From: Vulcanimicrobiota bacterium
Lineage (GTDB): Bacteria; Vulcanimicrobiota; Vulcanimicrobiia; Vulcanimicrobiales; Vulcanimicrobiaceae
Reading direction: 5' to 3'
Length of the DNA: 64,000 bases
Assembly (NCBI GenBank): GCA_027459645.1
Contig: DAIDHQ010000022.1
Location: forward strand, 1-64,000
The notes under the pieces are model-generated. The model made no database searches. It was not told the DNA's origin and saw only the letters and a program-made list of their open reading frames with translations. Both the position numbers and the translations under genes were made by a program. Below are positions 52,271 through 60,623 of this stretch, in pieces; position 1 is the first letter of the stretch; each line of letters begins with the position of its first letter.

Positions 52271-53871
52271 CGCATCACGCCCGGGAAGAAGAAGTAGCAA
52301 CAGACCCCGATGACGATCAGGTAGCCGAGCAAGACGAACGTCCAGCCCATGTTGTGCCGGATGACGGCGCCTTCGTTTCGTACGAAGCGCGTCGTCGACA
52401 CGCCGACGCTCGCGGTCTGCGGCGCAACGGGCTTACCGATCTCGGCCCCCACCGAATTGAGCGTCGGCAAGAGTAAGGGCGGGAACCCGAGCAGTTTGCC
52501 GACGATGCTTTGGAACGAACCGAACATGGCGTTGGTCGACGTGTTGCTGCCCGAAAGCGCCACGCCGATCCAACCGAGGATCGGTGCGAAGATCAAGAAC
52601 CACGGGCCGACTTTCGAGAATCCTTCGGCTAGCGAGGCCGCGATGCCCGAATAGTTGTAGTCGTAGGCCAATCCGAAGATAAAGACGCCGACGAGCAGTG
52701 CGCCCCACATCTGGTGCCAGCTGCGCCGGAAGATCTCGGCGAGTTGTGCGCCGCTCGTGCGCAAGAGTAGCGCGACGACGATCCACGACGCGAGAATCGC
52801 GCTACCGCCGACGAAGGGCGTCCACATGAAGATCGCCGAGACCGTTTTCCCAGCCGAAATCGACGAAAGCGCGTCAACGCCGATCTTGAACGGCGCGATC
52901 TTCGGCAGCGGCGACCACGGCCCGGTCCACAGCACGACGACGACCACGAGCACCAAGAACGGCAGCCAAGCTAGAAAGACTTCACCGGGACGCAACGGTG
53001 GCTCCGCATGCGCCTCTTGCGTTTCGGGAATGGGAACGCCGCCGTATCCGAGCAGCGTTCGCGGTCGCCAGAATCGCAGCAACAGCAGCAACGCTCCGAG
53101 CGATACGATCGAACCGACGACGTCGGGCAGATACGGTCCGAGATAGACGGCGACGGGATATTGTCCCGCGATATAGCCGAGCGATCCGACGATTGCAAGC
53201 GGCCAGCCTTCGCGGAAGCCGCGCCGTCCGCTGACGAGATAGATCAGGATCCACGGCGGCAGCAATGCGAGTATGGCGACGATATGACCGATCGAACTCG
53301 AGAGTGAGAGCAGCGGAAGGCCGGTCACGGCAGCGAGTGCGATAATGGGCGCGCCGAGCGCGCCGTAGGAAACGGGCGCGTTGTTCGCAATGGCCGCGAC
53401 GCGAATCGCATCCAGATCGGGAATCGAAAGCGCGATGAGGATCGGCGCAACGACGGCCCATGGATAACCGAAACCCACGAGGCCTTCCAGCAACGCGCCG
53501 AGGGCCCAAGCGAAGAGAATCGTTTGCACGCGAACGTCGCGCGTACCGTGCGCCGATATCCAGCGTTGGAAGCGTTCGAAGTTCCCGGTAACCACGAGCG
53601 TGTTAAAGAGGACGACGCCCCAGAACGTGATCCAGTCGACGTTCCAGACGCCGGTCGCCGAACCATAGACGTACGCCTGCATGCCTTCGCGCGCAGGCAT
53701 GTGCCACACGAGGATGCCGATCAGCAGCGTCACGAGCGAGCCGATCAGCGCTGATATCCATGCCGACAGCCGGAAGACCGCCAGTAAGATCAGCAGCAGC
53801 GCGACCGGTATGAGCGCGACGAGCCACGTGAGGAAGAGGTTGCCAAGCGGATCCAAGGACTGCTGGAACAT
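52267..53871 (-). CDS. lctP: L-lactate permease, LctP family
   Basis: 534 residues, about 13 membrane helices. LctP signatures are QTILFAWALGALLEGLVGFGYPWAVVAPILIALSIPD (the GFG-P type loop) and GWIGVALSGSNTSTNAMFGSFQSIVGK. Symporter for lactate or glycolate with protons. No lactate dehydrogenase gene is near. It is transcribed toward, and overlaps, the pyrimidine operon end. Confidence 0.94.
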   Translation of the reverse strand: MFQQSLDPLGNLFLTWLVALIPVALLLILLAVFRLSAWISALIGSLVTLLIGILVWHMPAREGMQAYVYGSATGVWNVDWITFWGVVLFNTLVVTGNFERFQRWISAHGTRDVRVQTILFAWALGALLEGLVGFGYPWAVVAPILIALSIPDLDAIRVAAIANNAPVSYGALGAPIIALAAVTGLPLLSLSSSIGHIVAILALLPPWILIYLVSGRRGFREGWPLAIVGSLGYIAGQYPVAVYLGPYLPDVVGSIVSLGALLLLLRFWRPRTLLGYGGVPIPETQEAHAEPPLRPGEVFLAWLPFLVLVVVVVLWTGPWSPLPKIAPFKIGVDALSSISAGKTVSAIFMWTPFVGGSAILASWIVVALLLRTSGAQLAEIFRRSWHQMWGALLVGVFIFGLAYDYNYSGIAASLAEGFSKVGPWFLIFAPILGWIGVALSGSNTSTNAMFGSFQSIVGKLLGFPPLLLPTLNSVGAEIGKPVAPQTASVGVSTTRFVRNEGAVIRHNMGWTFVLLGYLIVIGVCCYFFFPGVMR

Positions 53872-53933
53872 GCGACCGTCCCTCCCGCCGCTATTTTACG
53901 GCAGAACCGCCGTCGCGACTAGGGAGGCGAGGA

Positions 53934-54758
53934 CTACGGCGTTCCCAGCGGCTGCGGCGTCGAGACGTCGCGCACGTTCGGGCACTGTTCGTTCAAACGC
54001 GTTCCACCCGTTGCTTTGGTGTAGCGCATGATGTACTGAACGGCCGGCGGCTCGCTCGCGCGTTGCGCGACGGGCGGGAATTGGAAGTACATCGGGGCGC
54101 TTGCGTTCTTGAACGGATCCTCGGCTTCCGATTTGAAATGCCACGTCCAATCCAGATCCACCGTTCGCGTGCTGCCGTCGGAGTAGTGGACGATCGCTTT
54201 GACGTTGCTGCGTACGTAGTCGCCGCTCTGCGGATCGTATTGCGCGTCGCCGAGCGCTTCGAAATCCACTGCGCCACAGGGAGCGCCGCCTCCGCCCGCG
54301 CCGCTCCCGGCCAGACCGGTACCGTTGCCGTTGGTGCCGTTACCCAAGCTGCCGGCACCGCTTTTTGCGCCGGCGCCCGCTCCTTGGCCGCCGGTTGGAA
54401 CCGGCGCGACGTCGGGCGTGGCGTGAATCACGTGCGGCACCTTCGGGCGGGCGGCTGCCTCGCGCACGATGCGCTCCTTGTGGGCGGCCTTCCCTTCGGG
54501 CTGCGGAACGACGCGGGCGACGGGGACGGCTTGATTGACGGCGACGGCCTTCAATGGAGGCGGCGTCGGCTTCGGCCGCGGCGTGGGGGTGGGTGTCGGG
54601 CGAACGATGATGCGGACGGTCGCGACCTGCAAGACCGTCTCTTTCTCGTTTTGGACCGGCTGGAAGAGCGGGGGGATCAACCCGGCGACGACCTCGTGCA
54701 CGGCAAGCGAGCACGCGAGCGCTACGATAGCGCGCCGCGCGTACGTATGACCGAACAA
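53934..54758 (-). CDS. TonB-like energy-transducer family protein
   Basis: 274 residues from TTG 54758; start uncertain, as the frame stays open upstream into the apt region. An N-terminal membrane anchor (RAIVALACSLAVHEVVAGLI) is followed by a proline-rich span (PTPTPTPRPKPTPPP), a Gly/Asn-rich linker, and a small C-terminal domain (DPQSGDYVRSNVKAIVHYSDGSTRTVDLDWTWHFKSE). The layout is that of TonB proteins that couple membrane energy to outer-membrane receptors, but the TonB-C consensus is weak and no ExbBD genes are near. Confidence 0.65.
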   Translation of the reverse strand: MFGHTYARRAIVALACSLAVHEVVAGLIPPLFQPVQNEKETVLQVATVRIIVRPTPTPTPRPKPTPPPLKAVAVNQAVPVARVVPQPEGKAAHKERIVREAAARPKVPHVIHATPDVAPVPTGGQGAGAGAKSGAGSLGNGTNGNGTGLAGSGAGGGGAPCGAVDFEALGDAQYDPQSGDYVRSNVKAIVHYSDGSTRTVDLDWTWHFKSEAEDPFKNASAPMYFQFPPVAQRASEPPAVQYIMRYTKATGGTRLNEQCPNVRDVSTPQPLGTP

Positions 54759-54863
54759 GGCCTCAAGCCATCTCTGGCCGCGAGGCTCCTCGTGTTGACC
54801 CGTCCGTCGTGTCGTGCTCAGCTCGTAGTCCGTATCTAAAAAACGTAGAGGCCAGAAGTCGCG

Positions 54864-55397
54864 TTGCTCGAATCCACGTTCCCCGTGGAAAGCGAACAAC
54901 TGATTCGAACGATCCCGGATTTTCCGCTGCCTGGGATTCTCTTTCGAGACATCACGCCGCTGCTCAAAGACAAGAATGGCTTTAAGGAGGCGGTAGACCT
55001 CTTTGTCGACCATTTCAAGGGTCGCGACATCGACTACGTGGTGGGCATCGAAGCCCGCGGATATATGCTCGGCGCGCCGCTGGCCTATGCGATCGGCGCG
55101 GGCTTTATTCCGGTGCGCAAACCCGGCAAATTGCCCTATAGCAAGCTCTCCGAATCCTATGCGCTGGAATACGGCACCAACTCCCTCGAAATCCATTCGG
55201 ATGCGTTGGGGAGCGGCGATCGTGTGGTCGTCGTCGACGATCTCCTGGCGACCGGGGGAACCGCGGCCGCTACGCGCCGGCTGCTCGAGCGGCTGGGAGC
55301 GAAAATCGAAGCGTTCGCATTTTTAATCGAACTCGATGCGTTAAAGGGTCGTGAGGCACTCGTTGGCACTGACGTCGTTACGTTCATTAATTACTAG
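54864..55397 (+). CDS. apt: Adenine phosphoribosyltransferase
   Basis: 177 residues. Type I PRTase with the PRPP motif VVVVDDLLATGGTAAA, the dimer/flexible loop RKPGKLPY, and the N-terminal IPDFPLPGILFRDITPLL typical of Apt. It salvages adenine to AMP. TTG 54864 start. The apt-rel neighbourhood is common in bacteria and links purine salvage to (p)ppGpp. Confidence 0.95.
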   Translation: MLESTFPVESEQLIRTIPDFPLPGILFRDITPLLKDKNGFKEAVDLFVDHFKGRDIDYVVGIEARGYMLGAPLAYAIGAGFIPVRKPGKLPYSKLSESYALEYGTNSLEIHSDALGSGDRVVVVDDLLATGGTAAATRRLLERLGAKIEAFAFLIELDALKGREALVGTDVVTFINY

Positions 55398-55815
55398 CGC
55401 GCTGGCGTTCGCCGTGCTTTTCGGCGCGCCGTCGCTTGCCGTTGCGCGCCCTAGCGGCACACCGGCCCCGGTCGCGACCCCGACTCCGCCCCCCGAAGAT
55501 CCAACGGTCACCGAGATCGCGCGGCGGGAGTTCGTGTCGTGGCAGGCGGGCGTCGTAGACGTCAGCCACTACGCCGATCAGACGCAGGCCAAGCTCGTGC
55601 CCAGCAAAATCGCGCAGACCTCGCGGGCCCTCGGAACGCTGGGTTCCCTCGTAAAAACCGAATGGGTCGGACCGGCTGCGATGGAGGGCGTCCCGGCAGG
55701 CGTTCGCGGTTACGTCTATCGCATGGTGTGCACCAACGCAAGCGTCTACGAGATTTTGACGATCCAAAACGGCAAAATTGACGGAATCATGTTCCGCGAT
55801 AAACTGCATCCTTGA
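55351..55815 (+). CDS. Small secreted protein, unknown
   Basis: 154 residues. GTG 55351 lies inside apt (47-nt overlap) and begins a signal peptide (RSLITSALAFAVLFGAPSLAVARP), followed by a proline/threonine-rich linker and one alpha-beta domain (REFVSWQAGVVDVSHYADQTQAKLVPSKI ... YEILTIQNGKIDGIMFRDKLHP) that resembles NTF2-like or DUF3887-type folds in length and ending. Two cysteines are present at most. Function unknown; lies between apt and rel. Confidence 0.7.
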   Translation: MRHSLALTSLRSLITSALAFAVLFGAPSLAVARPSGTPAPVATPTPPPEDPTVTEIARREFVSWQAGVVDVSHYADQTQAKLVPSKIAQTSRALGTLGSLVKTEWVGPAAMEGVPAGVRGYVYRMVCTNASVYEILTIQNGKIDGIMFRDKLHP

Positions 55816-55856
55816 ATCCCGTTCGGCCGATATGAGAGTATTAGTAGATATACCTC

Positions 55857-58019
55857 ATGACCATCGCCGAACTTATCGCCGCCGTTCAGACCTACGACCC
55901 GTCCCTCGAGGCGGGCTGGCTGCGCCGCGTCTATGAGGTAGCTGACCGGGCCCACGAAGGCCAACGGCGAGCATCGGGCGAGTCGTACATCGAACACCCG
56001 CTTTCAGTCGCCGGCATCTTGGCCGAACTCGAGATGGACCGCAGCACTATCGCCGCGGCGCTGCTCCACGACGTCGTCGAGGACACCTCGCTCACCAGCG
56101 AACAAGTAGCGGCGGAATTCGGCGACGAGATCGCGCTCCTCGTCGACGGCGTCACGAAACTGACGCGCATCCCCTACCAGTCGAAAGAAGACGCGCAGGT
56201 TGAAAACCTGCGCAAAATGTTTATGGCGATGGCGCGCGACATTCGCGTCATCATCATCAAGCTCGCAGATCGCCTGCACAACATGCGCACGCTCGCGAGC
56301 CTTCCTCCCGCCAAGCAGCGCGCGATCGCGCGTGAAACGCTCGACATCTACGCGCCGATCGCCCACCGCCTCGGTATTTGGAAGATCAAGTGGGAGATCG
56401 AAGACGAGTGCCTGCGGTATCTGGAACCTGACGGCTATCGCGAGATCGTCGAACGCGTTGCAAAGACGCGGCGCGAACGCGAGAACGACGTCGGCGAAGC
56501 CATCGCGAAGTTGCGCGGCGAATTCAAGGCGATGAAGGTCAACGCCGAAATTCAAGGGCGGCCGAAGCACTTCTATTCGATCTATTCAAAGATCAAGAAG
56601 GGCCGCGACTTTTCGACGATTTACGATCTGACCGCGATTCGCATCATCGTCGATTCGGTCAAGGATTGTTACGCCGCCCTCGGCGCCGTTCACGCGATGT
56701 GGACGCCGCTTCCGGGGCGCTTCAAAGACTATATCGCGATGCCCAAGCCCAACATGTATCAGTCGTTGCACACGACGGTCGTCGGGCCGCAGGGCGAACC
56801 GCTCGAAATCCAGATTCGTACCTGGGAGATGCATCGTACGAGCGAGTACGGCATCGCCGCGCATTGGCGCTATAAAGAAGGCGGCAAGGCCGATCAATTC
56901 GAGAACAAGCTCTCGTGGTTGCGTGCGTTGCTGGAATGGCAGAAAGACATGCGCGATTCGCGCATGTTCATGGAGAGCCTAAAGCTCGACCTGTTCGATT
57001 CGCAAGCGTTCATCTTCTCGCCGCGCGGCGACGTCTTCTCGATTCCCGCCGGCGGCACGCCGCTGGATTTCGCCTATCAAGTTCATACCGACGTCGGCAA
57101 TCACTGCGTCGGTGCGAAGGTGAACGGACGGATCGTTCCGCTCGACTACACGCTGCAAAACGGCGACATCTGCGAGATTCTCGTCAATAAATCCGGCGGC
57201 CGTCCGTCGCTGGACTGGCTCTCGATCGTCAAGACCTCGAGCGCGAAGCACAAGATCAAACAGTGGTTCCGCAAAGAGCAGCGCGAGGAGAACGTGCTGG
57301 CCGGTCAGGAGGCTCTCGAGACCGAACTCGCCCGCGCGCACCTGCGACCCGATCTCGCGCGTGGCGAGTTGATCGAACGGATCGCGCATCGGATGAATTA
57401 CGCGTCGCCGACCGATCTCTTCGCGGCGATCGGCTTCGGCGATGCGTCTGCCGCATCGATCGTCAATCGCATCCGCGACGAAGTTAAAACCGATAACGTC
57501 GTCGAGCTCACGCAAGTCCGCAAGGCTCCGGCGCGAAAGACCACCCGCAAGGCCAGCGGCGTGCGCGTGGCCGGCGTGGACGACGTCCTCGTGCGTCTTT
57601 CGAAATGCTGTTCGCCCGTACCCGGCGATCCCATCATCGGCTATGTGACGATCGGACGCGGCGTGAGCGTACATCGCGCGGATTGCCCCAATGTTGCGTA
57701 CATGAGCGCGACGCCCGAGCGGATTCTGCAAGCGGAATGGACCGAGAACAAGGACATGACGCATGCGGTCGATATCGAAATCGAAGCCGAAGACCGCTCG
57801 CAATTGCTGCAAGATATCATGGCGGTGTTCGCCGAGCTCAAGACGACGGTCAGTTCGGTGACGGCGCGCGTGCGCCGCGACGGCGTCGCCGTGACGAGCC
57901 TTACGGTGCAGATCCGAGATCTCGACCATCTGCACAAACTGCTGACGAAACTCGGCAACCTCAAGAACGTCCGCCGCGTGTACCGCGTCACCAAGCGCGA
58001 AAAGGTGGCTGGATCCTAG
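55857..58019 (+). CDS. rel: Bifunctional (p)ppGpp synthetase/hydrolase Rel
   Basis: 720 residues, full-length Rel. The HD hydrolase domain is intact (YIEHPLSVAGILAEL ... ALLHDVVEDT), the synthetase has RFKDYIAMPKPNMYQSLHTTV, the TGS domain carries IFSPRGDVFSIPAGGTPLDFAYQVHTD, a CC/zinc-finger-like region has KCCSPVPGDPIIGYV, and the ACT domain ends the protein. It both makes and degrades (p)ppGpp in response to starvation. Confidence 0.96.
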   Translation: MTIAELIAAVQTYDPSLEAGWLRRVYEVADRAHEGQRRASGESYIEHPLSVAGILAELEMDRSTIAAALLHDVVEDTSLTSEQVAAEFGDEIALLVDGVTKLTRIPYQSKEDAQVENLRKMFMAMARDIRVIIIKLADRLHNMRTLASLPPAKQRAIARETLDIYAPIAHRLGIWKIKWEIEDECLRYLEPDGYREIVERVAKTRRERENDVGEAIAKLRGEFKAMKVNAEIQGRPKHFYSIYSKIKKGRDFSTIYDLTAIRIIVDSVKDCYAALGAVHAMWTPLPGRFKDYIAMPKPNMYQSLHTTVVGPQGEPLEIQIRTWEMHRTSEYGIAAHWRYKEGGKADQFENKLSWLRALLEWQKDMRDSRMFMESLKLDLFDSQAFIFSPRGDVFSIPAGGTPLDFAYQVHTDVGNHCVGAKVNGRIVPLDYTLQNGDICEILVNKSGGRPSLDWLSIVKTSSAKHKIKQWFRKEQREENVLAGQEALETELARAHLRPDLARGELIERIAHRMNYASPTDLFAAIGFGDASAASIVNRIRDEVKTDNVVELTQVRKAPARKTTRKASGVRVAGVDDVLVRLSKCCSPVPGDPIIGYVTIGRGVSVHRADCPNVAYMSATPERILQAEWTENKDMTHAVDIEIEAEDRSQLLQDIMAVFAELKTTVSSVTARVRRDGVAVTSLTVQIRDLDHLHKLLTKLGNLKNVRRVYRVTKREKVAGS

Positions 58020-58062
58020 CGGTGCCGTCCTGAGCGTTGGGTTCGAATGGAGCTGGCACGAG

Positions 58063-58788
58063 GTGGTGCCGGTCGTTGCGGCGTTTTTTGCCGGTGCCAT
58101 GAACAGCGTTGCAGGCGGCGGAAGCTTTTTGAGTTTTCCGGCGCTGGTATTTGCGGGCGTGCCGCCGATTCCGGCGAACGCGACCAATAATGCGGCGATG
58201 TGGGTCGGTACGTTCGGCAGCGCGCGCGCCTATTGGCCCGACGTAAAGCCGCACAAGCGGCTGCTGTATTCGGTGCTCGCCGTGAGCAGCATCGGGGCGT
58301 TGATCGGAGCGTTGCTGCTGCTCATGACGCCGGCGGCGGCCTTCAACCGCTTGATCCCGTGGCTCTTGCTCTTTGCAACGGTGGTTTTTGCGCTGAGCCC
58401 GCTCTTGACCAAAACGCACGACGGCGACCCCAAACATCAAGGGTGGCAGCTGATCGTGCAGTTCTTCGTGTCGATCTACGGCGGCTATTTCGGGGCCGGC
58501 ATGGGCATCCTGATGCTCGCCGTGCTTTCGTTTTCGGGGTTACCGAGCTTCAATGCCACCAACGGTATGAAGAACGTCCTGAGCGTCGCCATCAACGGCG
58601 TCGCGCTCGTGCCGTTCGTCATCGCGCGCATCGTCGATTGGCCATTCGCGGTGATGATGGCTCTTACCGCACTGCTGGGCGGCTACATGGGCGCAAGGTT
58701 CTTTCGCCGCGTTCCGGGCACGATCGCGCGGGCGATCGTCATCGCGATCGGCATCACGATGACCCTGGTGTTTTTCTTCCGGCGTTAG
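58063..58788 (+). CDS. TauE/SafE (TSUP) family transporter
   Basis: About 241 residues with seven to eight membrane helices. Family signatures: AGAMNSVAGGGSFLSFPALVFAGVPPIPANATN and the second-half repeat IYGGYFGAGMGILMLAVLSFSGL. Such proteins export sulfite, sulfoacetate or related organic anions. The start is uncertain: the frame is open from 58021 and no ribosome site is visible; GTG 58063 is the position used here. Confidence 0.9.
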   Translation: MVPVVAAFFAGAMNSVAGGGSFLSFPALVFAGVPPIPANATNNAAMWVGTFGSARAYWPDVKPHKRLLYSVLAVSSIGALIGALLLLMTPAAAFNRLIPWLLLFATVVFALSPLLTKTHDGDPKHQGWQLIVQFFVSIYGGYFGAGMGILMLAVLSFSGLPSFNATNGMKNVLSVAINGVALVPFVIARIVDWPFAVMMALTALLGGYMGARFFRRVPGTIARAIVIAIGITMTLVFFFRR

Positions 58789-58835
58789 ATAACGCTCAGC
58801 GGGGTAGGTCTTTGGCCGCGACGCCATAGGGCGAC

Positions 58836-60623
58836 CTACGGTACGACGTAGGACGCGCCCGCTGGAGCCGGCCAATTGAGTGTCGATGCGCTAATTGCGC
58901 AGGCTGCGGGACAGCCCGACAGGGTGAGTTTCGTCTCGTTACTGTAGAGTGCGCCAAGCGAACCAAACCACATCGACCCGTCCGCCGCACTCGCTCCAAA
59001 GTTGTTTGCGCTAAGAATCGGATTGCTGAGCGTGGCAAGGAACGTTAAGGTAATCGGACTCGTTGCCGCATTGATCGAGTAGGCATAGATGTTGCCGGAC
59101 GAATCCAACCACAGGTTGCCGGCAGCGTCGAAACCGATGGCACTGATTGCTGCCGTTGGTGCGCTGCCGTTGACGACCGGCGCGGGAAGCGGCGTCATTC
59201 CGCTAGCGAACGAAGAAAACACGTGCAGCTTGCCACCTGAATCGCCTGCCCAGATCGTTTGCTGAAGGCTGGAGGGAATGGCCGATGTTGAGGGAGCGAC
59301 GGCGAGACCAGCTCCCCCTGCCATGCCCGGCTGTTCGTAGGTGTACGCGGAATCAGTCGGAGCATTGAGCGCGTCAAGATATCCGGTCGTATTGTCCAGC
59401 ACGAAGAGATGGCCCGCGGCGTCGAGGGCGACGTTAGAAATCGAGCCGCCCGAGGTCATAAACGGTAAGGGCTGCGTCGGCATCGTGTATGTGCCCGTCG
59501 CGTTCGAGAAGATGAATTCATAAAGCTTTGAGGTGGCGGCCGACTCTGCGACGGCGATATTTCCGGAGAACGCGCCGGTACCAAACTGGCACTGACCGCT
59601 GCCGCACAAGTTCAAGTTCTTGTCGTCATACGTGAGGTCGAGCGGAGTGATGAAATATCCCGGTGGCCCATAGTTCGGCGGAAGCAGCGCATAGCCGGCG
59701 ATGCCGTAGTCTGCAGCCGTTCCACCGGTTGTTTCCGTCGTCCATAGCTCTTCGATGGGCGTGACGGGAACGTTGGCGGTCGCCGTTCCTTGCACGCCGC
59801 CGTTGGCAGTTGCCGTTACGACGATGTTTGCGCCGGAGGTGTTGGCCGGGGGCACGCTCTGCGCCGTAAACGTGAAGACATTGCTCGTCGTGGTGCTGGC
59901 GACGGCGAAGTACTTCGTTGCATCGGATGACGCTTCTGCAACCGTTATCGCCGGCGCTCCGGAATCGCTCGCGGCAATATCGTAGCCTTGCGCATCGTAG
60001 GCCTGCGCGTAAAAGGTCTGCGGGGCGTTTCCGATGACGTACCAACCCGGGTTTCCAAAGACGACGTGCTTTTCGCCGGGACCCGGCGAGAGTGAAACCG
60101 CTGCCGGAACGCCGTAGAACGTCATGCTTGGAATGGTGTTGGGCTGACCGGGGAGGATCGATACCGGCGTCGTCAACGTGCCTTCAGCAAGCATATGCGT
60201 TGAAGCGCCGGTAAAGGTGCCGGAGGAAGGCGGCTGGTCGAAGGCCGCAATCGTGAACGTATAATTCGCGGGCGCGAGCGTCAACTGAAACGTGTAGTCG
60301 GTGTTGCCTTGCGAATCAATCGTGCACGCGATGACGCCCGCGGGAAGCGTGGACGGGCATGTGGCGGAGACCGGCGCCGAAAAGTCCGGATGGGTCGGAT
60401 CGGTCGAAGCCCAATCGATGGCGATTCCCTGGGTGCCTTGCGAGATATAGAGCGGCCGCCGCAGCTGTGTTAGCAGTGCCTTTCCGGGAAGTTTGAAACT
60501 CAGTTGCGCGACCGCGCTCTGCGGCGCGGTGTTACCGACGGGGAGTGCCGGAGACGTGCCTCCACCTCCGCAGGAAGCGAGAAGCATTGCGCAAGATGCG
60601 ATTGGCGCGAAGCGGCGGATCAT
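58836..60623 (-). CDS. Lipoprotein with Ig-like and beta-propeller-like domains
   Basis: 595 residues. Lipobox LLASC at Cys 18 after MIRRFAPIASCAMLLASC, then GGGG. Residues about 40-290 look like bacterial Ig-type repeats with Thr/Ala-rich strands; about 290-595 form repeated NVALDAAGHLFVLDNTTGYL / IGFDAAGNLWLDSSGNIYAY units, i.e. NHL/SMP-type propeller blades. Start overlaps the stop of the upstream, similarly built gene by 4 nt. Likely on the outer membrane or cell surface; ligand unknown. Confidence 0.75.
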   Translation of the reverse strand: MIRRFAPIASCAMLLASCGGGGTSPALPVGNTAPQSAVAQLSFKLPGKALLTQLRRPLYISQGTQGIAIDWASTDPTHPDFSAPVSATCPSTLPAGVIACTIDSQGNTDYTFQLTLAPANYTFTIAAFDQPPSSGTFTGASTHMLAEGTLTTPVSILPGQPNTIPSMTFYGVPAAVSLSPGPGEKHVVFGNPGWYVIGNAPQTFYAQAYDAQGYDIAASDSGAPAITVAEASSDATKYFAVASTTTSNVFTFTAQSVPPANTSGANIVVTATANGGVQGTATANVPVTPIEELWTTETTGGTAADYGIAGYALLPPNYGPPGYFITPLDLTYDDKNLNLCGSGQCQFGTGAFSGNIAVAESAATSKLYEFIFSNATGTYTMPTQPLPFMTSGGSISNVALDAAGHLFVLDNTTGYLDALNAPTDSAYTYEQPGMAGGAGLAVAPSTSAIPSSLQQTIWAGDSGGKLHVFSSFASGMTPLPAPVVNGSAPTAAISAIGFDAAGNLWLDSSGNIYAYSINAATSPITLTFLATLSNPILSANNFGASAADGSMWFGSLGALYSNETKLTLSGCPAACAISASTLNWPAPAGASYVVP